In this document: positions 15,525 to 23,316 of the stretch, piece by piece
How the letters are laid out: every line of letters starts with the position of its first letter
Numbering within the stretch: the first letter of the stretch is position 1
NCBI GenBank assembly: GCA_016209865.1
Contig: JACQVL010000329.1
Coordinates: 1-27,270, forward strand
Length of the DNA: 27,270 bases
DNA from: Candidatus Latescibacterota bacterium
GTDB lineage: Bacteria; JAAXHH01; JACQVL01
Direction: 5' to 3'
Position numbers and translations under genes: made by a program
Notes under the pieces: model-generated
What the model was told of the DNA's origin: nothing
Databases searched by the model: none
Seen by the model: the letters and a program-made list of their open reading frames with translations, nothing else

Positions 15525-17105
15525 ATGCGTCTCATCCACCAGTATCTTTTAGAAGCCGCCTGCCGGACTCCGGACAAGACCGCCCTGATCTGCGACGACA
15601 AACCGCTCGTCTACGACGCGTTCATCCACCGGATGCAGGCGCTCTCCGGGCTGCTGATCGACGCGGGACTGCGCAAAGGCGACCGGGCGCTGATCGTGAT
15701 CAGCGACAAGATGGATTTTCTGGTGGCCTGCTACGCCGTCATCGCCGCCGGCGGTCTGGCGGTGCCCATCATGGAAGGGGCGGCCGCCGCGACAATCCAG
15801 CAGGTGGCGCACGATTGTACCCCGCAGACGCTGCTTTCCACCTCCCAGGACCTGACGGCCTACCCCGACCTGCGAGAGCGGGTACGCTGCTCGATCATGC
15901 TCCTGGACACGACGGGACCAGCGTCGCCCCACGACCCGTGGCACCGGGCCACGATCGTGCCCCACGATGCCCTGCACCGGGGGAACGGGTCGCTGCGGAC
16001 TCCGGACATCCAGGAGGATGACGGCGCGTTCATCCTCTACACGTCGGGGACGACCGGGAAGAAAAAAGGCGTCCTCTTATCCCACCGGAACCTCATCCAA
16101 TCCACCCTCAACATCAACGAATTCATGGGCATCGATGCGGACATCCGGGAATTCGTCGCCATCCCGCTGACGCATTCGTTTGGGTTTGGACGGAGCCGGT
16201 GCGTGCTCTTCGTGGGCGGCACGCTGGTCGTCACCAACGGGATGTTCAACCCCGTCGCGGCCGTCCAGCAGATGCGGGAGCACCGGTGCGATGCCCTCTC
16301 CTCCGTGCCGTCCGGGTTCGCGTTGTTCTTCGGCCGCATGGAGTCGTCCCTGTGCCGGATCGGCCCGCAGGTCCGGTTCGTCGAGATCGGGAGCGCGCCC
16401 ATGCGCCTCGACCATAAGCTGAAACTGACCGAGGTCTTCCCGAACGCCCGCCTCTGCATGCACTACGGCCTCACCGAAGCCTCGCGCAGCGCGTTCATCG
16501 AGTTTCGGCACGACCGCGACAAACTCGACACCGTCGGGCGTCCCGCCCCGCATGTCGAGATCGCCATCCTCCCCGATCAGGAGCCGGGCGAGAAGGACGG
16601 GCAGACCGGGGAGATCGCCGTCCGGGGCGCGCACGTCGCGGCGGGCTACTGGCAGAACGGGGACCTCAACGCCCAGCGGTTCACCGAAGACGGGTGGTTC
16701 AAGACGGGGGATTACGGATTCCTGGATGAAGACGGCTACCTCCATCTGCTCGGCCGGAAAGATGACATCATCAACATGGGCGGGCTGAAGATCTCACCCA
16801 TCGAAGTCGAGGAGAGCATCCGGACCGCCTATCCCCATTGCGAGGTGTGCGTGGTGGGCATCCCCGACCCGGCGGGCCTGGTCGGGGAGATTCCGGTGCT
16901 CTGCTACGTCTCCAGGGACGGGAGCAGCATCACCCTGCCGGAGTTGTCTCACGCGCTGTCGAGCCGTCTGGATCGGCACAAAATCCCGAGAATCGTCTAC
17001 CGGTTGGAGCAACTGTCCAAGACCGAGAACGGCAAAATCCTGCGGCACGAACTCCGCCGGACCCTGCTCGACGGGGTCGTCCCACAACACGAAAAGAGTG
17101 TGTAG
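15525..17105 (+). CDS. AMP-dependent acyl ligase (acyl-CoA/acyl-ACP synthetase type)
   Basis: 526 residues. ANL-superfamily motifs are complete: YTSGTTGKKKG (P-loop, 172-182), YGLTEASRSA (A5), GEIAVRG, WFKTGDYG (A7), GRKDDIINMGG (A8 hinge) and TENGKILRHEL with catalytic Lys504. It activates a carboxylic acid with ATP and transfers the acyl group to a thiol. In this setting the thiol is likely the phosphopantetheine of the carrier domain in the 12358 fusion or the free carrier at 21486. The A8 and A4 regions look more like acyl-CoA synthetases than amino-acid adenylation domains. It is about the same size as stand-alone fatty-acyl ligases. The acid is unknown. Confidence 0.87.
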   Translation: MRLIHQYLLEAACRTPDKTALICDDKPLVYDAFIHRMQALSGLLIDAGLRKGDRALIVISDKMDFLVACYAVIAAGGLAVPIMEGAAAATIQQVAHDCTPQTLLSTSQDLTAYPDLRERVRCSIMLLDTTGPASPHDPWHRATIVPHDALHRGNGSLRTPDIQEDDGAFILYTSGTTGKKKGVLLSHRNLIQSTLNINEFMGIDADIREFVAIPLTHSFGFGRSRCVLFVGGTLVVTNGMFNPVAAVQQMREHRCDALSSVPSGFALFFGRMESSLCRIGPQVRFVEIGSAPMRLDHKLKLTEVFPNARLCMHYGLTEASRSAFIEFRHDRDKLDTVGRPAPHVEIAILPDQEPGEKDGQTGEIAVRGAHVAAGYWQNGDLNAQRFTEDGWFKTGDYGFLDEDGYLHLLGRKDDIINMGGLKISPIEVEESIRTAYPHCEVCVVGIPDPAGLVGEIPVLCYVSRDGSSITLPELSHALSSRLDRHKIPRIVYRLEQLSKTENGKILRHELRRTLLDGVVPQHEKSV

Positions 17106-17107
17106 CC

Positions 17108-17890
17108 ATGAGCAAGCGACTGGGACATCTCGTGACGACGATCGCGTTCCTCGTCCGGCATCGCCAACTGGCCAGCCTGTGGTCGAGAATCCGGCACAAG
17201 CTCCATTCGGAGACCCTGTCCTTCGGCCTCCGGCGAGACTTGACGATCCCGTTCACGGCGCCCGACGCGAACCTCCCGCTGACCATCCGGCCGCTGGCCG
17301 AGCGGGATATTCCTGTCCTGCTCGGCACGGACGCGCCATCCGGCACGGAGGAGGGCGCCAAAGACCGGACAGCCCGGCGGCTGTTGGTACAGGAGCAGAT
17401 CTCGACCTGCTACGTGGCGGTCACCCCCGACGACCAGCCCTGCTATATGCAGTGGCTGATCGGGTCAGGCGAGAATGAACGCATCCGGACGTTCTTCGCG
17501 GGCGGGTTCCCGCAGCTCGCGCCGGACGAAGCCCTGCTCGAGTATGCGTTCACCCTCGAAGCGTACCGCGGGCAACGGATCATGCCGTGCGCGATGGCCC
17601 AGATCGCCCAGAAGGCGGCGGATTTCGGAGCCCAGAGGGTCATCACCTTCGTCATCCACAACAACATCCCATCCCTGAAGGGGTGCAAGCGTGCGGGCTT
17701 CGTGCCCCATCTGCTGCGGCACGACCGGTGGCGGCTGTTCCGCCGGCGGTTGACGTTCACGCGGCTGCCCGACGGAACCCCGTATCCGTTCGACGTCGAG
17801 CCCCAATCACACGACAGCACCGCGCACCCCAGCCCTGCTCTGGCAGGCGAGGGAACCAGGAGAACCGAGTATGCCAGCGTCCCCTCTTAA
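17108..17890 (+). CDS. GNAT-family N-acyltransferase
   Basis: About 260 residues, starting two bases after the ligase stop. The first ~55 residues are basic and not recognised. Residues ~57-220 look like a GNAT fold: LTIRPLAERDI at the start, LEYAFTLEAYRGQRI (motif A, with the R-G-x-R/G acyl-CoA pyrophosphate loop) and VIHNNIPSLKGCKRAGFVP (motif B, with the N-x-x-S pattern). It should transfer an acyl group from CoA or a carrier protein to an amine. The C-terminal ~35 residues are low-complexity. Its 3' end overlaps the next gene by 20 bases. The context suggests an amino-sugar acceptor. Confidence 0.75.
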   Translation: MSKRLGHLVTTIAFLVRHRQLASLWSRIRHKLHSETLSFGLRRDLTIPFTAPDANLPLTIRPLAERDIPVLLGTDAPSGTEEGAKDRTARRLLVQEQISTCYVAVTPDDQPCYMQWLIGSGENERIRTFFAGGFPQLAPDEALLEYAFTLEAYRGQRIMPCAMAQIAQKAADFGAQRVITFVIHNNIPSLKGCKRAGFVPHLLRHDRWRLFRRRLTFTRLPDGTPYPFDVEPQSHDSTAHPSPALAGEGTRRTEYASVPS

Positions 17891-18893
17891 TCCGACCATC
17901 GAGGTGTTCTCGACCTGCCCGCAATCGAGCGATGTCGACCGGACGGCGTACGTCCAGCGGGTCGTCGACGTTGCCCGCTGGAGCGAGCAGTATGGATACA
18001 AAGGCATCTTAGTGTACACCGACAACCGGCTCGTCGACCCGTGGCTGGTGGCGCACCTCATCATCCAGCAGACGGACGCGCTCTGTCCCCTCGTCGCCAT
18101 CCAGCCGGCGTACATGCACCCGTACTCGGTCGCCAAGATGATCGCCTCCTTCGGCCATCTGTACCACCGGCGGCTGTACCTCAACATGGTGGCGGGCGGG
18201 TTCAAGAACGACCTGACGGCGTTGAACGACACCACCCCGCACGATAAGCGGTACGACCGCTTAGTCGAATACACGCAGATCATCACCGCGCTGCTGACCA
18301 GCCCGTCGGTGAGTTACACCGGCGAGTTCTACACGGTGCACCAGTTGAAAATGACCCCGCCGCTCCCGTCCGACCTGGTTCCCGGCATCTTCATCTCCGG
18401 CTCGTCCGAGGCGGGACTGGCCGCCGCGCGAGCGACCGGGGCGACCGCCGTGCAGTACCCGAAACCCGCGGGCGAGTATACCAGAGAGGAGCTGGAGGGC
18501 ATCCAGAACGCGGGCATCCGGGTGGGGATCATCGCCCGCGAGGATGAAGATGAGGCGTGGAAGATCGCGTACGAGCGGTTTCCTGAGGACCGGCGCGGCC
18601 AGATTACCCATCAAGTGGCGATGAAAACCTCCGATTCCGTCTGGCACCAGCAACTCTCCGACATGGGCGCAGACCCGGACACGAAGCAGACACCGTACTG
18701 GCTGGTGCCGTTCCAGAACTACAAGACGTTCTGTCCGTATCTGGTGGGGAATTATCGACGGGTGGCCGACGAAATCGCCCGGTACATCGCGGTCGGCTAT
18801 ACCACCTTCATCCTGGACATCCCGCCGGATGAAGAAGAATTGTCTCACATCCATACCGTGTTCGAGCACGCGACGTTGGGGGTGGCGGCATGA
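17871..18893 (+). CDS. Luciferase-like (LLM) flavin-dependent monooxygenase
   Basis: 340 residues of TIM-barrel type. Supporting features are IEVFSTCPQSS at strand 1, WSEQYGYKGILVYTDNRL, the LVAIQPAYMHPYSVAKMIAS segment, RRLYLNMVAGG (the usual N-x-V-x-G strand of SsuD/bacterial luciferase relatives) and PGIFISGSSEAGLAAA (phosphate-binding region). These enzymes use reduced FMN and oxygen. LLM enzymes of this kind are also found in non-ribosomal peptide clusters, and the next gene is an adenylation protein. A role in oxidising the amino-acyl group or the sugar is an inference. AGGAG precedes the ATG and the gene overlaps the GNAT gene by 20 bases and the next by four. Confidence 0.82.
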   Translation: MPASPLNPTIEVFSTCPQSSDVDRTAYVQRVVDVARWSEQYGYKGILVYTDNRLVDPWLVAHLIIQQTDALCPLVAIQPAYMHPYSVAKMIASFGHLYHRRLYLNMVAGGFKNDLTALNDTTPHDKRYDRLVEYTQIITALLTSPSVSYTGEFYTVHQLKMTPPLPSDLVPGIFISGSSEAGLAAARATGATAVQYPKPAGEYTREELEGIQNAGIRVGIIAREDEDEAWKIAYERFPEDRRGQITHQVAMKTSDSVWHQQLSDMGADPDTKQTPYWLVPFQNYKTFCPYLVGNYRRVADEIARYIAVGYTTFILDIPPDEEELSHIHTVFEHATLGVAA

Positions 18894-20509
18894 CCTCATT
18901 ACTCCAGCATCTGGTCACGGCTCAGGCGGAGCGGTGGCCTGATGCCCTGGCGGTGGTCATGAATCAGGAGCGTCTGACCTACCGTCAGTTGGACGAAGAT
19001 TCCAACCGGCTGGCGCGGCTGCTCAAAGACGCGGGCTGCCGAAGGGGCGACCGGGTCTGTCTGCTCCTCCCCAAATCGCCCGCCGCCATCGTCGGGATTC
19101 TGGGGATATTAAAGGCCGATTGCCTGTACGTCCCGATCGACCCGTCCAGTCCGGCTGCGCGCGTGGCCAAGATCGTCGAGTCGTGCGAGAACCGGTGGAT
19201 CTTAGCGGCCGGGGCTGTCGCGCCGCTGCTCGACGACCTCCTCGCAGAGGACCGGTTCCGCGCGGCGCTGTCGATCGGCTGGATGGGGCCAGAACGGGCG
19301 GCCGGGCGGCACTTCACCGCCGCGTTCTCGTCGGAGGACGTGCGCGCCTACCCGCCAATGCCTCTGGACGCGCGCAACGTCCCGACGGACGGGGCGCACA
19401 TCCTGTTCACCTCCGGGTCGACCGGGACGCCCAAAGGGGTGGTCATCACCCACGCGAACGTCCTTCATTTCGTGCGCTGGGCGGTCGGGTATTTCGGGAC
19501 GAGCCCGTCGGACCGGATTTCAGGTCACCCACCCCTCCATTTCGACCTGTCGACGTTCGACATATTTGGGACGTTCATGGCCGGCGCCCAACTCCATCTG
19601 GTGCCGCCGGACCTGAATCTGCTGCCGAACAAGTTAGCCGACTTTATCCGCGACTCGGAGCTGACCCAGTGGTTCTCGGTGCCGTCCATCCTGAACTACA
19701 TGACCAAATTCGACGCGGTGCGGCCGAATGATTTTCCGGCGTTGAAACGCCTGCTCTGGTGCGGGGAAGTCTTCCCCACCCCGGCGCTGCGGTACTGGAT
19801 GCAGCGACTCCCCCACGTGGCGTTCACGAACCTCTACGGCCCGACCGAGACGACGATCGCCAGCAGCTACTACACCGTGCCGCGATGCCCGGACGAGGAG
19901 CAAGCCGCCATTCCCATCGGGACGCCCTGCGAGGGGGAAGAATTGCTCATCCTCGACGACGCGCTCCGCCCCGTCCCGCCGGACGAGGTCGGGAACCTCT
20001 ACATCCGGGGGGTTGGACTGAGTCCCGGCTACTGGAGGGACCCGGAAAAAACCCGCGCCGTCTTCCTGCCCAACCCGGCAGACCCGGCGGACCGGGTATA
20101 CAAGACCGGGGATCTGGCCAGAATCGGGTCGGATGGGCTGGTCTATTTCCTCGGACGGGCGGATTCACAGATCAAGAGCCGGGGGTACCGCATCGAGCTC
20201 GGCGAGATCGAATCCGCGTTGAACGCCCTGAACATGCTGCAAGAGTGCGCGGTGGTCGCCATCCAGACGGACGGGTTTGAGGGGGCGGCGATGTGCTGCG
20301 GGTACGTGCCCGAACCGGACGCGGGAGTCACCCCGATGACGCTTCGGAAGGCGCTGAGCACGATGCTGCCCGCCTATATGCTCCCGTCCCGCTGGATGGC
20401 GTTTGAACGGCTTCCGAAGAACGCGAACGGCAAGATCGACCGGCGGGCGCTCAGGGAATGGTTCGCGGTGCCGGTCGACACAGAAGGACGGGCGCAACGC
20501 CCGGTGTAG
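18890..20509 (+). CDS. Stand-alone amino-acid adenylation protein, DltA-like
   Basis: 539 residues; the ATG overlaps the monooxygenase stop (ATGA). Adenylation motifs are all present: LTYRQLDEDSNR (A1), FTSGSTGTPKG (A3, 173-183), FDLSTFDIFG (A4, 218-227), NLYGPTETT (A5), YKTGDLARI (A7), GRADSQIKSRGYRIELGEIE (A8) and NANGKIDRRAL (A10, catalytic Lys515). The Asp of FDLS binds the substrate amine, so it is an amino-acid activator. The LLWCGEVFP segment puts Cys291 where D-alanine ligase DltA has its selectivity cysteine; NRPS domains usually have a small residue there. There is no fused carrier or condensation domain, so it probably loads the free carrier at 21486. Alanine or another small amino acid is a guess. 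Confidence 0.87.
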   Translation: MTSLLQHLVTAQAERWPDALAVVMNQERLTYRQLDEDSNRLARLLKDAGCRRGDRVCLLLPKSPAAIVGILGILKADCLYVPIDPSSPAARVAKIVESCENRWILAAGAVAPLLDDLLAEDRFRAALSIGWMGPERAAGRHFTAAFSSEDVRAYPPMPLDARNVPTDGAHILFTSGSTGTPKGVVITHANVLHFVRWAVGYFGTSPSDRISGHPPLHFDLSTFDIFGTFMAGAQLHLVPPDLNLLPNKLADFIRDSELTQWFSVPSILNYMTKFDAVRPNDFPALKRLLWCGEVFPTPALRYWMQRLPHVAFTNLYGPTETTIASSYYTVPRCPDEEQAAIPIGTPCEGEELLILDDALRPVPPDEVGNLYIRGVGLSPGYWRDPEKTRAVFLPNPADPADRVYKTGDLARIGSDGLVYFLGRADSQIKSRGYRIELGEIESALNALNMLQECAVVAIQTDGFEGAAMCCGYVPEPDAGVTPMTLRKALSTMLPAYMLPSRWMAFERLPKNANGKIDRRALREWFAVPVDTEGRAQRPV

Positions 20510-20518
20510 GGGCTTTTT

Positions 20519-21439
20519 ATGAACGTTCTGCTCGTCGGCGAAGAATCCGCCGGTATTCAGACACTCAGGGCCTTAGCGCGCAGCCCTCACCGGGTGATCG
20601 GGGTGATGGCCTCGCCGTCGAAACAGACGATCGGGGAAGCGACCGTCTGGGCGGTCGCCCAACGCTCAGGCTACCCGGTCTGGCCGGCCGGCCTCGTCAA
20701 AGACCCGGCGTTCGCGGATGAGGTCCGCGGCCGCCAGGTCGACCTCATCCTCAACGTCCACTCCCTGTACCGCATCCATCCGGACGTGCTCGACGCGGCC
20801 CGGGTCGGAGGGTTTAACATGCACCCCGGCCCCTTGCCGCACTACGCCGGCCTGAACACGGTGAGCTGGGCGATCTACAGGGGAGAGCGGGCGTACGGCG
20901 TCACGGTGCACAAGATGGTCGCCGGGATCGACGCGGGACCGATCGTCTACCAGGCGTCCTTCCCCATCGCCGACGACGACACCGCCCTGTCGTTGTACTC
21001 GAAGTGCCTGAAGGCCGGGCTGCCGCTCATCCTTCAACTCCTCGACACGGCCTCGGCCGCCCCCGACGCCCTGCCCCTCATCCCCCAGGACCTGACGAAA
21101 CGCGCCTACTTCGGCAAGGGCACGCCGGAGCAGGGCCGACTCACCTGGTCCCGGCCCGCCCGCGAGGTCGTCAACTTCGTCCGCGCGTGCGATTATTTTC
21201 CGTTTCCATCCCCGTGGGGCTACCCGCGAGCGCGCAGGAACGGGGACGAGATCGCCATCGCGAAAGCGTCCCTGACGGGCCGGCGGTGTGACGCGGCCCC
21301 CGGGACGGTCGGGGCCGCTCAGAGGACAGGAGTCACCATCGCCTGTGCGGACGAATGGCTCTGCCTTCACACCGTCATCCTCAACGGGCAGCGGGTCGAC
21401 GCGGGTGAGGTGCTGAAACCCTCGGAACGGCTCGGCTAA
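20519..21439 (+). CDS. Formyltransferase-family protein (Fmt/ArnA type)
   Basis: 306 residues. The N-terminal ~200 residues fit the formyltransferase Rossmann fold with the catalytic triad Asn100 and His102 in FNMHPGPLPHYAG and Asp138 in AGIDAGPI. A partial C-terminal domain follows (WSRPAREVVNFVRACDYFPF). These enzymes transfer a formyl group from N10-formyl-tetrahydrofolate to an amine: methionyl-tRNA, UDP-4-amino-sugars (ArnA, VioF) or a carrier-bound amino acid (LgrA). Between an adenylation protein and a carrier protein, the last two are the likely substrates. The length is near that of tRNA formyltransferase but the neighbours argue against that role. The ATG follows AGGGG. Confidence 0.83.
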   Translation: MNVLLVGEESAGIQTLRALARSPHRVIGVMASPSKQTIGEATVWAVAQRSGYPVWPAGLVKDPAFADEVRGRQVDLILNVHSLYRIHPDVLDAARVGGFNMHPGPLPHYAGLNTVSWAIYRGERAYGVTVHKMVAGIDAGPIVYQASFPIADDDTALSLYSKCLKAGLPLILQLLDTASAAPDALPLIPQDLTKRAYFGKGTPEQGRLTWSRPAREVVNFVRACDYFPFPSPWGYPRARRNGDEIAIAKASLTGRRCDAAPGTVGAAQRTGVTIACADEWLCLHTVILNGQRVDAGEVLKPSERLG

Positions 21440-21442
21440 GGA

Positions 21443-21465
21443 GGGGCGAGGCACCGGGTCGCCCC
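21443..21465 (+). other. RNA hairpin between the formyltransferase and carrier protein genes
   Basis: GGGGCGA (21443-21449) and TCGCCCC (21459-21465) pair perfectly around a nine-base loop. There is no T-run after it, so it is not an intrinsic terminator. It may protect or process the transcript ahead of the carrier-protein gene. Confidence 0.4.
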
Positions 21466-21485
21466 GGCACAAGAGAGGTCTTGAC

Positions 21486-21752
21486 ATGGTCGAATCGACA
21501 ACATTGTATGATCAAATCGGCGTCCTGTTCTCCGAAACCTTGAACATCGAGGTGCCGTCCACCGAGACCGACCTGGTGGACGCGGGCGTGTTAGATTCCT
21601 TAGCGTTCGTGGAGCTGTTGTTGCATCTTGAACGCACATTCGGGCTGAAGGTTTCGACCGACAGCCTGGAGATCGACAACTTCCGTTCGATCGCCCGGAT
21701 CGCGGACTTTATCACAAGCCGGAATGGCTGGAATGGCCATCACAAGATGTAG
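21486..21752 (+). CDS. Free acyl/peptidyl carrier protein
   Basis: 88 residues, the usual length for ACP/PCP/DltC-type carriers. The core is VDAGVLDSLAFVELLLHLE, with Ser38 in the DSL motif as the expected 4'-phosphopantetheine site. The helix pattern and acidic helix 2 fit the fold. The leading candidates to load it are the adenylation protein (18890) and the AMP ligase (15525). AGAGG precedes the ATG. It is the second carrier in this operon; the first is fused in the 12358 product. It is followed directly by a GNAT-like protein, a probable user of its cargo. Confidence 0.88.
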   Translation: MVESTTLYDQIGVLFSETLNIEVPSTETDLVDAGVLDSLAFVELLLHLERTFGLKVSTDSLEIDNFRSIARIADFITSRNGWNGHHKM

Positions 21753-21765
21753 GAACGAGGCGAGT

Positions 21766-22845
21766 ATGGGGCGAGTTCGGCCATTTATCGTCGATGACAT
21801 TCCGCAGGTCGTCGGCCTGAGCATGCGGTTGTTTCCGAATAGCGCCTGCGTATCCCCGCAGACCCAGCACGAGAGTTTTCACCAGGTCTGTTTTCGCAAC
21901 CCGTGGTACGATGAGGCGCTGCCGTCCCTCGTCCATGAAGAGGAGGATGGCAGGATCACCGGGTTTCTGGGGGTCGTCCCGCGCCGGATGTCGATGCACG
22001 GACAGACGATGCGGGTTGCGGTGAGCCAGCATCTGATGGTCGAGCCGGATCGTCGTTCGACGCTCGCCGGCGTACAGTTGCTCAAGACGTTCCTGTCGGG
22101 CCCGCAGGACCTGTCGATGGCGGATATGGCCGAAGACATCTCCCGCCAGCTCTGGGAGCGGCTGGGCGGCGCGACGGCGCTGCTCTACAGTCTCTACTGG
22201 TGGCGTCCACTCCGGCCGAGTTGTTATGTGCTGTCGCGCGTGGGACGACATCGGGGGCTGGCCCCGTTCGCGCGGGCGGCCATGCCCCTGTGCCGGGTCG
22301 TGGACGCGCTGGCCGCCCGGATTCCGCGGAGCCCGTTCCGCCCGGCCGTCCCGCAGGCGGCGGCCGTTGATCCGACGGTGGAGACGCTGTTAGGGTGTCT
22401 GTCTCGCTTCTCAGAAGACCAGGCGCTCCGGCCGGAGTATGACAGCCATTCGTTATGCTGGCTGCTGGAGCGGGTGACTCAGGAGAAACGGTACGGCGCG
22501 TTGCAGCGAGTCGTCGTCCAGGACGCGAAGCAGAACATCCTCGGCTGGTACCTGTACTATCTGAACCCGGCGGGCATGAGCAAAGTCTTACAGATCGGAG
22601 CGCGGCGTCATGCGCTCGACGGGGTGGTCGATCATCTCGTCTACCATGCCTGGCAGCACGGGACGATCGGCCTGTTCGGGCGGCTGGAGCCCCGGCTGAT
22701 GAACGGGGCGTCGCGGAAGTTTGGTCTCGTCATCCCAGGCTCTCACTGGATGCTGGTACACTCACGCCGCCCTGAATTGCTGCAGACGATCCAGCGCGGC
22801 GAGGCGTTTTTGTCGCATTTAGAGGGCGACCTGGAGCTATTGTAA
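21766..22845 (+). CDS. GNAT-like acyltransferase of unknown substrate
   Basis: About 359 residues from the ATG at 21766 (GAGG five bases upstream); an upstream in-frame ATG at 21724 would overlap the carrier gene. The N-terminal half opens VRPFIVDDIPQVVGLSMRLF and has a GNAT-like strand, GRITGFLGVVPRRMSMHG, then VAVSQHLMVEPDRRSTLAG at the place of motif A. The C-terminal half has a second strand-helix set (RVVVQDAKQNILGWYLYYL), suggesting a tandem GNAT-like fold. It starts 13 bases after the carrier protein, so transfer of a carrier-bound acyl or aminoacyl group is a reasonable guess. The family call is moderate. Confidence 0.65.
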   Translation: MGRVRPFIVDDIPQVVGLSMRLFPNSACVSPQTQHESFHQVCFRNPWYDEALPSLVHEEEDGRITGFLGVVPRRMSMHGQTMRVAVSQHLMVEPDRRSTLAGVQLLKTFLSGPQDLSMADMAEDISRQLWERLGGATALLYSLYWWRPLRPSCYVLSRVGRHRGLAPFARAAMPLCRVVDALAARIPRSPFRPAVPQAAAVDPTVETLLGCLSRFSEDQALRPEYDSHSLCWLLERVTQEKRYGALQRVVVQDAKQNILGWYLYYLNPAGMSKVLQIGARRHALDGVVDHLVYHAWQHGTIGLFGRLEPRLMNGASRKFGLVIPGSHWMLVHSRRPELLQTIQRGEAFLSHLEGDLELL

Positions 22846-22868
22846 CGGAGATGAACGGAGGAGCCCAC

Positions 22869-23153
22869 ATGGGGCCACTGAATACCCGCAACGTGATCAT
22901 CGTCGCGGCTCCGCTCCCGGAGAACACGATCGAGATCCCTATTGTCCGCGTCGGGAGCGAGAGCTTTGAGGACGCGGTCCGTGATGTGATGGCGTACCTG
23001 ACCGACCGGTGCGTGCGCCTGGGCATCCACCGCATCCAGTTTGTGTGTCAAGAGACAGGCCGTTCGGCCGAATGGGTGATGGAGCGTCATCCCGATGCTC
23101 CCTCACGTGATCCCTGGGCATCCACGAAGGAGGCTTCTGATGTGGCATCTTGA
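22869..23153 (+). CDS. Small protein of unknown function
   Basis: 94 residues. The ATG at 22869 is chosen because GGAGGA lies six bases upstream; an ATG at 22851 has no better site. The middle part (RNVIIVAAPLPENTIEIP, then SFEDAVRDVMAYLTDRCVR, then HRIQFVCQETGR) suggests an alternating strand-helix-strand fold. The last ~20 residues are polar. There is no signal peptide or membrane helix, so it is probably cytoplasmic. I do not recognise a family. It overlaps the next small gene by 14 bases, so the pair is probably translated together. Confidence 0.55.
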   Translation: MGPLNTRNVIIVAAPLPENTIEIPIVRVGSESFEDAVRDVMAYLTDRCVRLGIHRIQFVCQETGRSAEWVMERHPDAPSRDPWASTKEASDVAS

Positions 23154-23316
23154 TAACCAGAGCACGGTGACGACCGCGTATCATCTGCCAGAAGAGTTGA
23201 TCCTCAGCCTGGAACAGGCGAGTCTCATCTTCGGGGTCGAGGATGAAGAGATCGTCATTCAAGCGTTGAAAGAGTTTTTCGAGAAACACGGGATTCGCCA
23301 GAGGAGTGGTTCATGA
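23140..23316 (+). CDS. Small ribbon-helix-helix-like protein (possible DNA-binding regulator)
   Basis: 58 residues; AAGGAGG lies six bases before the ATG. The pattern T-A-Y-H-LPEEL (strand), LILSLEQASLIFGV (helix 1) and EDEEIVIQALKEFFEKHG (helix 2) follows the CopG/MetJ/Arc ribbon-helix-helix layout, where LPEEL plus a helix with EALREFLEKH-like spacing is typical. The strand lacks the basic residues most such DNA-binders use, and the loop is acidic, so DNA binding is uncertain. It could be a local regulator or an antitoxin-like partner of the preceding small protein. Its stop overlaps the GH9 start by four bases. Confidence 0.5.
   Translation: MWHLDNQSTVTTAYHLPEELILSLEQASLIFGVEDEEIVIQALKEFFEKHGIRQRSGS

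Noticed and set aside
21443-21465. Intrinsic terminator between formyltransferase and carrier genes
   Set aside because: The stem is strong but no T-run follows, and the downstream genes are clearly part of the same pathway.
20666-21487. Minus-strand frame of 273 codons opposite the formyltransferase
   Set aside because: No recognisable motif and low-complexity Gly/Arg/Val/Asp content; the plus-strand gene has an intact catalytic triad.
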